Positions 1-5,817 of a DNA stretch of 9,047 bases are shown here, piece by piece. The position numbers were made by a program, and so were the translations under genes. Under the pieces are notes generated by a model. It was not told the DNA's origin. It ran no database searches and saw only the letters and a program-made list of their open reading frames with translations. Every line of letters starts with the position of its first letter. Positions within the stretch are counted from its first letter, which is position 1. This stretch comes from Peptococcaceae bacterium BRH_c23 (GTDB taxonomy: Bacteria > Bacillota_B > Desulfitobacteriia > Desulfitobacteriales > Desulfitobacteriaceae), in the NCBI GenBank assembly GCA_000961805.1, contig LADV01000114.1:1-9047 (forward strand). The letters run 5' to 3'.

Positions 1-38
1 TCTGAATCACTTCCCATAATGACCCCAATCTGGCTCAT
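1..38 (-). CDS. purE: N5-carboxyaminoimidazole ribonucleotide mutase PurE, 5' end only
   Basis: Only the first 12 codons and two bases are in the window, and the gene continues past the left end. The visible peptide is MSQIGVIMGSDS, which matches the characteristic PurE N-terminus: a hydrophobic beta strand followed by the MGSDSD phosphate/substrate-binding loop. PurE interconverts N5-CAIR and CAIR in de novo IMP synthesis, in the cytoplasm. The ATG at 38 is preceded by a GAGGGG SD at 49-54 with 10 nt spacing. The identification rests on a short peptide but is strongly backed by the upstream guanine/PRPP riboswitch, a regulator type found on purine synthesis genes. It is probably the first gene of a pur operon extending leftwards (inference). 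Confidence 0.85.
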   Translation of the reverse strand, partial: MSQIGVIMGSDS

Positions 39-53
39 CTAATTTTCGCCCCT

Positions 54-119
54 CTTTCCCTAATCTTACGTTTATCCTTACCCTTATCCTTACTTTTACT
101 CTTTTCCTTACCCCTAACC
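54..119. repeat. Degenerate hexamer tandem repeat in the purE leader
   Basis: Eleven consecutive 6-base units fill the stretch between the riboswitch terminator and the purE SD. On the plus strand the consensus is TTAYCC (for example TTATCC 72-77, TTACCC 78-83, TTATCC 84-89, TTACCC 108-113), with decayed units at both ends. The transcribed strand is therefore almost pure purine plus T, rich in GGNTAA/GGGTAA. As mRNA it would be an unstructured purine-rich leader, or could form weak two-tetrad G-quadruplexes. It has no coding potential that I can see. Confidence 0.75.
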
Positions 120-124
120 ATAGC

Positions 125-189
125 AAAAACCCAGACCAGAGCAGATTACACCCTTTTAATCAGAGTGAAACCTACCCGCCTGGGCTTTT
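125..189 (-). terminator. Intrinsic terminator of the PRPP riboswitch (expression platform)
   Basis: On the minus strand AAAAGCCCAGGC (189-178) pairs with GTCTGGGTTTTT (136-125): a 12-bp stem with two G-U pairs, ending in a run of five U. The intervening 41 nt hold a further small hairpin, GATTA/TAATC. The 5' arm lies inside the conserved GGGATAAAAGCCC segment of the PRPP aptamer, so aptamer and terminator are mutually exclusive. That predicts ligand-dependent antitermination (PRPP turns expression on). The stem and U-run are seen directly. The switching direction follows from known PRPP riboswitches. Confidence 0.85.
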
Positions 190-266
190 ATCCCTTCGGT
201 GTGATTTGATTGCTCAATCAAACCTGTACCACTTGGACAAAATCAATTGCCCTAGGTACACTTTCG
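163..266 (-). promoter_or_regulatory. PRPP riboswitch aptamer (ykkC subtype 2b)
   Basis: Read on the minus strand, the segment carries the ykkC-family core: GAAAGTGTACCTAGGG, then GTCCAAGTGGTACAG, then ACACCGAAGGGATAAAAG running into CCCAGGCGGGTAGGTTTCAC. A two-part hairpin forms from TGTACC/GGTACA enclosing GGGCAA/TTGTCC. It is followed by an 8-bp helix TTTGATTG/CAATCAAA with almost no loop. The 3' half matches my memory of the Thermoanaerobacter PRPP riboswitch closely. Two context points favour PRPP over the ppGpp or guanidine subtypes: the guanine aptamer immediately 5', and purE immediately 3'. High PRPP should prevent the overlapping terminator from forming and so switch on purine synthesis. 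Confidence 0.88.
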
Positions 267-334
267 CTCATAGTCAGGCAATTTACGGCAGCCTGGTAGA
301 AACTTGCGGACCATATCACCGCGGTTATATGAAC
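266..334 (-). promoter_or_regulatory. Guanine riboswitch aptamer (purine class, C74 type)
   Basis: The minus strand reads P1 GTTCATA, then TATAACC, P2 GCGG, the L2 loop GATATGG, P2' CCGC, the J2/3 core AAGTTTCTACC, P3 CAGGC, the L3 loop around CCGTAAA, P3' GCCTG, GACTATG, and P1' TATGAGC. P1 is 7 bp with one G-U pair. All invariant purine-aptamer elements are present, including both loop motifs that form the kissing interaction. The specificity base in GACTATG is C, as in the xpt guanine aptamer, not the U of adenine aptamers. The 3' side of P1 abuts the first base of the PRPP aptamer with no linker. Guanine binding should lower purE expression. Confidence 0.93.
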
Positions 335-358
335 TCCTTATGAATTTTGGATAAGTTC

Positions 359-387
359 ATTTTACAAGAAGGTATCCTTAAGGTCAA
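359..387 (-). promoter_or_regulatory. Sigma-A-type promoter for the purE leader
   Basis: On the minus strand a -35 box TTGACC (387-382) is separated by exactly 17 nt from a -10 box TAAAAT (364-359). It lies 24 nt upstream of the guanine aptamer. Transcription would start near 352 and give a leader of about 315 nt before the purE start codon. The match to vegetative sigma consensus is good and no other promoter is needed for the riboswitch. Confidence 0.85.
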
Positions 388-392
388 TAGAA

Positions 393-432
393 AATCGAAC
401 ATTAATATTTATTTAAATAAAAACGTTCGATT
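393..432. terminator. AT-rich inverted repeat between the sugar-acid operon and the purE promoter
   Basis: Perfect 8-base arms AATCGAAC (393-400) and GTTCGATT (425-432) enclose a very AT-rich 24-nt centre that itself contains the palindrome TTTATTTAAATAAA. On the minus strand the 3' arm ends in TTTT. It lies 50 nt after the last stop codon of the upstream operon, so a weak rho-independent terminator for that operon is the simplest reading. It also ends only 6 nt before the purE -35 box, so an operator role cannot be excluded. The U-run is short for a strong terminator. Confidence 0.5.
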
Positions 433-481
433 AGGCTCAGTAAATCTTTTGCTTTTCCTACACAACCAATTTTGATCAACC

Positions 482-670
482 CTATTCTTTACTCTTCGCG
501 ACTTCAACCCCCGCCCATTCTTCATAGCATTTAACAACAGAACACATATCTTCATTGGCATACCCTTTTAGGATGGCCATCTGTAACATTTCCTTGACGA
601 GGGAAAGTACTGGCACGGGCACTTGGAGTTGGGCAGCAATGCTCGTGGCTAAGCCCAAGTCTTTATACAT
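482..670 (-). pseudogene. C-terminal remnant of a 3-hydroxyisobutyrate dehydrogenase/tartronate semialdehyde reductase-family gene
   Basis: The 62-residue frame begins MYKDLGLATSIAAQLQVP and matches the start of the all-helical C-terminal domain (NAD_binding_11) of beta-hydroxyacid dehydrogenases, whose consensus is L-x-x-KDLxLA-x-x-A followed by VPxP. The full family is about 290-300 residues. The Rossmann NAD domain and the catalytic lysine region are absent. The frame stays open upstream of the ATG for another ten codons to a TAA at 701-703, and those codons (ending GGIPLM) partly resemble family sequence, so the ATG is an internal methionine. The ATG overlaps the kinase stop as TAATG, so translational coupling could still make a short helical peptide, but an enzyme is not possible. 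The intact gene probably reduced a semialdehyde from sugar-acid breakdown (inference). Confidence 0.8.
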
Positions 671-1611
671 TAACGGTATACCACCGGCTTCCGGTTGGGG
701 TTAACCTGCGACCAAAATGGAAGCCCTTCCACATCACCCGCTACGGTTAAAGCATAGGACCCTACTTGGTTCGCTAGTTTTACAGCTTCTGGCAAAGGGA
801 ATCCCCGTAATAAGCCCGATAATAAGCCTGCCGCAAAAGCATCACCTGCCCCGATAGGGTCAACAATCTGCTCGACCGTAAAGCCCGGAACCAGACCCGT
901 TTCTGTCTGATTAGCATAATAAGCTCCACCTGCACCGAGCTTAACCACAACTAGTTTGGCTCCATGCTCTATTAATTGGCTGGCAATTGACTCCGGTTTC
1001 ATTTCCCCTGTCAGAATGAACCCTTCTTCAAGTCCCGGTAAAACAATGTCACTTTCCCCCGCAATGTTCATAAGTGTTACTTTCGCCTCTTTAGGAGACC
1101 AAAGCTTTAGTCGAATATTGGGATCGAAAACCACCGTCACAGCATTTTTTTTGGCCAAGCGGATGGCCTGAAATATCGTCTCTTGACAAGATGAACTTAA
1201 AGCAGGTGTGATCCCAGTGATATGCAAAAATTTTGCTTTTGCAATATATTCCTCATTTAAATCATTAGGGGTCATCTCACTAGCGGCTGAATTTTTACGA
1301 TAATAAGATATTTTGGGTTCTTGCCTGATTTGTCTTTCTTTAAAAAAGACGGCCGTCGCATGCTGCTCATCAAAGATAACCTGTGAGGTATCCACCCCTT
1401 CACCCCGGATATAATTGCGGACATAAAGTCCAAATTCATCCTGACCTAACCGGCTAATCCAACCGCATTGATGTCCTAATCTGGATAACCCTATCGCAAC
1501 ATTAGATTCCGCTCCCCCGATGGATTTTTCAAATTGGCCTGCATACCTTAAAGGACCCACCGATGTGGGAATAAAAAGGACCATAGTTTCACCGATGGTT
1601 ACGACATCCAA
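670..1611 (-). CDS. kdgK: 2-keto-3-deoxygluconate kinase (PfkB/ribokinase family), altered C-terminus
   Basis: This 313-residue cytoplasmic sugar kinase would phosphorylate KDG to KDPG with ATP, the entry to the semi-phosphorylative Entner-Doudoroff branch. Visible features are the N-terminal VTIGETMVLF strand, the PfkB substrate motif around GGAESNVAIGLSRLG (32-46), YYRKNSAAS (103-111) and FDPNIRLKLW (162-171), both typical of KDG kinases, and the C-terminal PfkB signature DPIGAGDAFAAG (251-262) with D257 as expected catalytic base. The start is TTG at 1611 behind GGGAG/GGAG. After DVEGLP (293-298) the family normally continues with a helix, but here the protein ends in NPNRKPVVYR, encoded by DNA whose other frame runs into the dehydrogenase remnant. 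I infer a deletion replaced the natural tail. The active-site regions are intact, so activity is likely retained. A different PfkB substrate is the main alternative. Confidence 0.85.
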   Translation of the reverse strand: MDVVTIGETMVLFIPTSVGPLRYAGQFEKSIGGAESNVAIGLSRLGHQCGWISRLGQDEFGLYVRNYIRGEGVDTSQVIFDEQHATAVFFKERQIRQEPKISYYRKNSAASEMTPNDLNEEYIAKAKFLHITGITPALSSSCQETIFQAIRLAKKNAVTVVFDPNIRLKLWSPKEAKVTLMNIAGESDIVLPGLEEGFILTGEMKPESIASQLIEHGAKLVVVKLGAGGAYYANQTETGLVPGFTVEQIVDPIGAGDAFAAGLLSGLLRGFPLPEAVKLANQVGSYALTVAGDVEGLPFWSQVNPNRKPVVYR

Positions 1612-1686
1612 AAATCTCCACTCCCGCCTTCCACTTCTTTGAAAACATAATATCTCTCTACCTTCCTGGATTAGTTCCCTTTATCC

Positions 1687-1911
1687 TCACCCCCCTCCCA
1701 TTGGGGGGAATAACGCTAATTGGTCTGAATCCTGCAAAACATAGTCATCAGATACCGCTTTACCATTAACTCGGACGATGGAAACGTCAGACAGGTGAAG
1801 CTCTAAAAGATTCAAGGCAGTTAAGACTGTAATTCCTTCGGGCATGTTCCACTCTTCCATTATAAAACGCCCAATTCGGAGACTGGCAAATAGTTTTATA
1901 ACAACACGCAA
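1687..1911 (-). CDS. MoaD/ThiS-family sulfur carrier, probably for the AOR pterin cofactor
   Basis: The protein is a beta-grasp sulfur carrier. It starts MRVVIKLFASLR, has the VRVNGKAV hairpin in the middle, then the D-x-D-Q-LALFPP stretch, and ends in glycines, where the terminal carboxylate is adenylated and thiolated. MoaD-type carriers supply the dithiolene sulfur of molybdopterin, and MoaD paralogues are common beside AOR genes, so a role in the tungsten or molybdenum cofactor of the AOR in this operon is likely. I chose TTG at 1911 (74 residues, the family's usual size) because AGGGG at 1920-1924 sits 8 nt upstream. A GTG at 1947 would overlap the preceding gene and lacks a good SD. The tail is GGG rather than the usual GG. 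A ThiS role is less likely, as no thiamine genes are nearby. Confidence 0.8.
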   Translation of the reverse strand: MRVVIKLFASLRIGRFIMEEWNMPEGITVLTALNLLELHLSDVSIVRVNGKAVSDDYVLQDSDQLALFPPMGGG

Positions 1912-1924
1912 CGTCACCACCCCT

Positions 1925-3202
1925 TTACCACGGGAATATTGGTTCACCTTGATTAAATGTAAGCTCTCCAGGCTGAGTCAAAACTTCGATTTGGGAGTGG
2001 GCCTGTGCCTCTTCAAGTAAAGCTTCACTAATCACGATCTCCTCTAACTCCAGAGTGTTTTTGATCCACACGATTCGATGTTTCCCGCGCTCTACCCCAT
2101 TACAGGTTTTGACTACAATCCGCAGAGCGTCCTCTTTGCTGCCCGCCACCATCGGGATTTTGACTGGTAAAATCTCAGTACTAGTAAAAGAATTGGTATA
2201 CGTCGAACCGAAGTCTATGTCGTCAAATAAGTTTCGGGCAACGACATCGACAACCCCCATTCCATTGGCGTTTCCATGCGTTTCTTCAGTTAAACCAAAG
2301 ATAACGCTTTTTTGAAATCTCGGACCGCCGCTACAATACTTGTTAATATATAGGCCCGTCACATTAGGATCTTGACCGTCCCCACTGATGTTTTTTCCAA
2401 TCTCTTCGATCACTAACACGTCAAACTCGGGAAATAGGAGTTGCCCCATTATTTTTTTGCTTTCTTCGAGTAAGGCCCGCTCTTTATCCATGGCTAGAAT
2501 TTCAGGGCGTGAAATTACTTCTATTTTATAGGTTTGTTCATATGCATTTTCCACAATTCCCAGGGCAAATAACACCTTCGATTTCTCAACAATCATTTGA
2601 GCAGCCTTGGGAATTAATTCCGCAAAACGCCCAAAGCCCTGGTGATGTAAGGAGTCCGCTCCAATTTGTTTGCCTAATCCAATCGTAATCATCTTCGCCA
2701 CGCCACTCTCAATGGGTCCCCTGAAGGCGGTATGAGCTTTCACACGGGCAATCACGATGATCCCCTCCGCTTGAAGAGCACTTTGGGCGACGTAGATCGG
2801 AAGCCCTGGTTCAAGTTCTCCGATACTCACCACCTCCAGGGAGGCGTCGACCGGAACTCCCATACTGTCTGGAGTAATCCCGTAGGTTGCTAAAACGCCC
2901 GCTTGTCCTAAAGCCGTTGCCCCGCCATGGCTCCCCATAGTTGGAATAATAAAGGGTTTTGCTCCTGCTGTGATCAATTCATTGACCAACGTCTTGGTTA
3001 TTACCTTGATATTGGCAATTCCCCTGCTTCCAACCCCGATGGCAATGGTTTTGCCTTGGAGATGAGTTAAATGAGGTATTAGTTGAGCCCTAACTTCTTG
3101 AACAACATCGTCAATTCGATCTTGCTTAAAGAGCTGTTTAACCTTTACGAACTTGGGCAGTGGAATATCGCTAAACCGTTTCAAATTTAAAGATTCCAAC
3201 AC
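1925..3202 (-). CDS. LarA-superfamily (DUF2088) nickel-pincer hydroxyacid racemase/epimerase homologue
   Basis: This 425-residue protein has the LarA fold signatures: GSHGGA (90-95), RVKAHTAF (153-160), ESGVAKMITIGLGK (165-178) and HHQGF (186-190). From memory of LarA, its two acid/base histidines are 66 apart (H108, H174), and its pincer-bearing lysine and nickel histidine are 16 apart (K184, H200). Here H92/H157 are 65 apart and K170/H186 are 16 apart, so the cofactor machinery looks complete. Lactate racemization is only one activity of the superfamily. Other members act on malate, hydroxyglutarate, phenyllactate and, as I recall, D-gluconate (2-epimerization). Between an IlvD-type dehydratase and KDG enzymes, C2 epimerization of a sugar acid is the best guess. 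LarB/C/E, needed to make the cofactor, are not in the window. SD GGGGG (3207-3211) is 4 nt from GTG 3202 and 7 nt from TTG 3199, so either may be the start. Confidence 0.82.
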   Translation of the reverse strand: MLESLNLKRFSDIPLPKFVKVKQLFKQDRIDDVVQEVRAQLIPHLTHLQGKTIAIGVGSRGIANIKVITKTLVNELITAGAKPFIIPTMGSHGGATALGQAGVLATYGITPDSMGVPVDASLEVVSIGELEPGLPIYVAQSALQAEGIIVIARVKAHTAFRGPIESGVAKMITIGLGKQIGADSLHHQGFGRFAELIPKAAQMIVEKSKVLFALGIVENAYEQTYKIEVISRPEILAMDKERALLEESKKIMGQLLFPEFDVLVIEEIGKNISGDGQDPNVTGLYINKYCSGGPRFQKSVIFGLTEETHGNANGMGVVDVVARNLFDDIDFGSTYTNSFTSTEILPVKIPMVAGSKEDALRIVVKTCNGVERGKHRIVWIKNTLELEEIVISEALLEEAQAHSQIEVLTQPGELTFNQGEPIFPW

Positions 3203-3211
3203 TCTTCCCCC

Positions 3212-4108
3212 TTATTTGAGAACCCCTAAACAGTCTAAGGCAAGTTTCATCTCCTGAACTTCTTCTTCCGTTGGCAAGCGAAAGGGCGGCCTGATTCCAG
3301 CAAAAGGAATGCCTCGCAAACTGAGAGCCGCTTTGTAGGGCGTAATGTAGGGCCCTATTTTGAGGGCTTTCCGAATATTAATTACGAGAAACTGCAAACG
3401 GACCGCTTCTTGATAATGGCCGGCCATAAACTCCTCATACATTTGGACCATAATCTCCGGGAAGACATCGCCGACCGCTGAAACTACACCCCTTGCTCCC
3501 ATCATCATGGCAGGCACTACCATAGAGTCCGTTCCAATCACAACTGTGAAGTCCTTGCCTAGTAAATCGATGTACTCACATAAGCGATCCAAATCTTTGG
3601 AAGAATCCTTCACGCCGTGAATATTGGAATAGTGATCTGCTAACTTCTTAACCAGAACAGGCTTGAGATCATTTTTAGCATTACTAGGGATATTGTAAAG
3701 ATAGATGGGCAGCTCCGGCACACTCTCGGCGACCGTGCCAAAATGATTGTACAGACTCTCGTTATCATGAGGAAAGTACCAAGGCGCTACAATAGCCACT
3801 GCATCGGCACCGACCTCTTGAGCATATTCTGTTAGTTCAACGGTCTCCTCCGTGCTTATTTCACCCGTTTGGACAATCACAGGAATACGGCGAGCTGTTT
3901 GCTCGACAGCAATACGGATCAGGTCCTTCTTTTCTTTCATTTTAAGGACAGGGCCCTCTCCATTGGTACCGGCAATAAAAAGTCCATGAACCCTATTTTC
4001 TATCAGGTAGTCAATATAATGACGTAAAGTCTGTTCATCAATCTGATGATTTGAATCGTAGGGTGTCAGTACGGCCGGGATGACACCTCTTAAGTTTAGT
4101 CTTTTCAT
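3212..4108 (-). CDS. DapA-fold class I aldolase/lyase, probable 2-keto-3-deoxy sugar acid aldolase (copy 1)
   Basis: The protein is a (beta/alpha)8 pyruvate-dependent aldolase of the dihydrodipicolinate synthase/N-acetylneuraminate lyase superfamily. In numbering from the chosen start, the pyruvate-carboxylate loop GTNGEG is at 47-52, the catalytic tyrosine is Y138 in YLYNIP, and the Schiff-base lysine is K167 in GVKDSS. True DapA has an Arg five residues after the Tyr to hold aspartate semialdehyde. Here that position is Asn, which argues against lysine biosynthesis. The context (sugar-acid dehydratase and KDG kinase) favours retro-aldol cleavage of KDG or a related acid to pyruvate plus glyceraldehyde. 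A 5-keto-4-deoxyglucarate dehydratase is a second option. I start at ATG 4108 (298 residues, family length), with GGAGG at 4120-4124 upstream at 11 nt. An ATG at 4138 would overlap the preceding gene and has no clear SD. Confidence 0.8.
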   Translation of the reverse strand: MKRLNLRGVIPAVLTPYDSNHQIDEQTLRHYIDYLIENRVHGLFIAGTNGEGPVLKMKEKKDLIRIAVEQTARRIPVIVQTGEISTEETVELTEYAQEVGADAVAIVAPWYFPHDNESLYNHFGTVAESVPELPIYLYNIPSNAKNDLKPVLVKKLADHYSNIHGVKDSSKDLDRLCEYIDLLGKDFTVVIGTDSMVVPAMMMGARGVVSAVGDVFPEIMVQMYEEFMAGHYQEAVRLQFLVINIRKALKIGPYITPYKAALSLRGIPFAGIRPPFRLPTEEEVQEMKLALDCLGVLK

Positions 4109-4130
4109 GTCATTTTCAGCCTCCAGTGCC

Positions 4131-5795
4131 TTATTCATACTTCATGACAGCCCCACGAAAAGCGGACTTGACCAGATTCGCATAAAGGGCCAAATATCCT
4201 TTTCTCATTTTAAGCATCGGCTCTTGCCAAGCTTCAAAACGCCGCGCCATTTCTTCCTCGCTCACTAGGAGATCAAGCCGACGATTCGGAATGTCAATAC
4301 TTATGCGATCCCCGTTTTCCACAATAGCCAGAGGGCCTCCTTCTGCTGCCTCGGGACAAATGTGACCCACAAATCCTCCTCGGTTGGAGCCGGAAAATCG
4401 GCCATCTGTGATTAAGTAAACATGTTCGGCTAGGTCATAGCCATCAAGAAGTTTGAGCGGTGTATACATCTCCCTCATACCGGGTCCACCTTTTGGCCCT
4501 TCATAGCGGACGACGATGATATCCCCGCGCTCAATTTTCTGTTCCTTAATAGCCAAAATAAGCTCTTGTTCAGAGTTAAATACGACAGCTGGCCCTTCTA
4601 CTTGCAGACGTTCTGCAGGTATAGCCGACGGTTTGGCAACTGCACTTTGAGGGGCCAGATTTCCTCTCATAATAGCTAACCCACCATCCGGTTTAAAGGG
4701 ATTCTCAAGGGGTCGTATCACCCTTTCATCCTCAATATGGGCATCTCTAACATTCTCCTCAACTGTATAACCGCTCACAGTCAAGGCCTCTCCGTGGAGC
4801 ATTGGCAGCAATTGGTGCATCACAGCAGGAATTCCCCCTGCCCGATGGAAATCGACCATATCGTAGGCGCTAGCAGTCATCACAGACGCAAGATGAGGGG
4901 TTTCCATACTCAAGCGATCGAAATCATTAATCTCTAGTGAAAGGTCCGCTTCCTCAGCTAAGGCCAGTAAATGCAAAACCTGATTGGTTGAACCCCCAAT
5001 TGCTAGACCGACGCGAATCGCATTTTCTAGAGCCTGGGCCGTGATGATTTGTCGAGGGTTGACTCCTTCACGAACGAGATCAACCACCCTGTTACCTGAT
5101 TCACGGGCCACCTGCAACCGTTTGGAATAAGTAGCGGGAACTGTTGCACTTCCTGGAAGAGAGAGTCCCAACACTTCGCTTAAACACGACATCGTATTCG
5201 CTGTTCCGAGCATGGTACACGAACCGGGAGTCGGACAAGCTGATTTTTCTACATAGGTGAGCTCTGCTAAATCGATTTTTCCGGCATGGTACTCCCCGAC
5301 GGCAATTTCGATTTCATTCACATCAATATCCCGGCCATGTCGAGTTCCCGGTTCCATGGGACCACCATTAACCAGAATCGCCGGTAAATCCAGACGGACA
5401 GCTGCCATGAGCAAAGCCGGAACTGTTTTATCGCAAGAACCTAATAAAACCAGTCCATCAAACCGGTGAGCTTCCACCATAACTTCTATGCTGTGAAGAA
5501 TCACTTCACGTGAAGGAAGAATATAGGTCATTCCTTCGTGTCCCTGGGCAATTCCATCACAGGGCCCGATCGTTCCGAACTCTACCGCCATACCACCCTT
5601 TTGCGCGATCCCTTCTTTGACAGCGGCCGCGACCTCTTTCAGGTTAAAGTGCCCAGGGCATACGGTATTCCAAGTATTGACGATGGCTATCACCGGCTTT
5701 TTAAAATCGTCATCCATATATCCCATAGATCGATATAGGCCACGGGCCAATGCCCCTTCCGGAACTCCCAACAGGGATTGGCTTCTCCAACTCAT
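4131..5795 (-). CDS. IlvD/EDD-family Fe-S dehydratase, probable sugar-acid (aldonate) dehydratase
   Basis: This 554-residue enzyme belongs to the family of dihydroxy-acid, 6-phosphogluconate and aldonate dehydratases, which remove water from a 2,3-dihydroxy acid to give a 2-keto-3-deoxy acid. In numbering from the chosen start, the candidate Fe-S cysteines are C46 (NTVCPGH), C121 (GSCDKT) and C193 (CPTPGSCTMLGTANTM). K123 matches the metal-bridging lysine, and the catalytic serine motif GRFSGSNRGG lies near the C-terminus. A further cysteine, C79, precedes DGIAQGHEG, where Ser or Asp is more usual. Overall it is close to classical IlvD, so sequence alone cannot separate branched-chain amino acid synthesis from sugar-acid use. 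No other ilv gene is present and KDG-type genes flank it, which favours sugar acids. Start ATG 5795 has GGGAG at 5804-5808 (8 nt). A TTG at 5825 would lie in a hairpin. Confidence 0.85.
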   Translation of the reverse strand: MSWRSQSLLGVPEGALARGLYRSMGYMDDDFKKPVIAIVNTWNTVCPGHFNLKEVAAAVKEGIAQKGGMAVEFGTIGPCDGIAQGHEGMTYILPSREVILHSIEVMVEAHRFDGLVLLGSCDKTVPALLMAAVRLDLPAILVNGGPMEPGTRHGRDIDVNEIEIAVGEYHAGKIDLAELTYVEKSACPTPGSCTMLGTANTMSCLSEVLGLSLPGSATVPATYSKRLQVARESGNRVVDLVREGVNPRQIITAQALENAIRVGLAIGGSTNQVLHLLALAEEADLSLEINDFDRLSMETPHLASVMTASAYDMVDFHRAGGIPAVMHQLLPMLHGEALTVSGYTVEENVRDAHIEDERVIRPLENPFKPDGGLAIMRGNLAPQSAVAKPSAIPAERLQVEGPAVVFNSEQELILAIKEQKIERGDIIVVRYEGPKGGPGMREMYTPLKLLDGYDLAEHVYLITDGRFSGSNRGGFVGHICPEAAEGGPLAIVENGDRISIDIPNRRLDLLVSEEEMARRFEAWQEPMLKMRKGYLALYANLVKSAFRGAVMKYE

Positions 5796-5817
5796 ATTTT
5801 TCTCTCCCTTTGAATAA

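Noticed and set aside
54..119. CRISPR array or telomere-type repeat
   Set aside because: There are no spacers and the units are 6 bp and decayed. Resemblance to TTAGGG-like telomeres is not meaningful inside a bacterial leader.
163..266. Guanidine-I or ppGpp riboswitch as alternatives for the ykkC-type aptamer
   Set aside because: These subtypes share the core, but the guanine aptamer directly upstream, purE downstream and the close match to the PRPP aptamer's 3' half favour PRPP.
266..334. Adenine riboswitch
   Set aside because: The specificity base in GACTATG is C, as in guanine aptamers, not U.
956..1171. Plus-strand open frames inside the minus-strand genes (for example 956-1171, 2055-2315, 5257-5469, 7585-7851)
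   Set aside because: They lie wholly within well-supported genes, have no SD or family resemblance, and read as antisense shadows.
1589..1648. A 19-codon ATG frame on the minus strand in the MoaD-kinase gap
   Set aside because: It is very short, overlaps the kinase start and has no recognisable motif. The upstream GGAAGG is not enough to support it.
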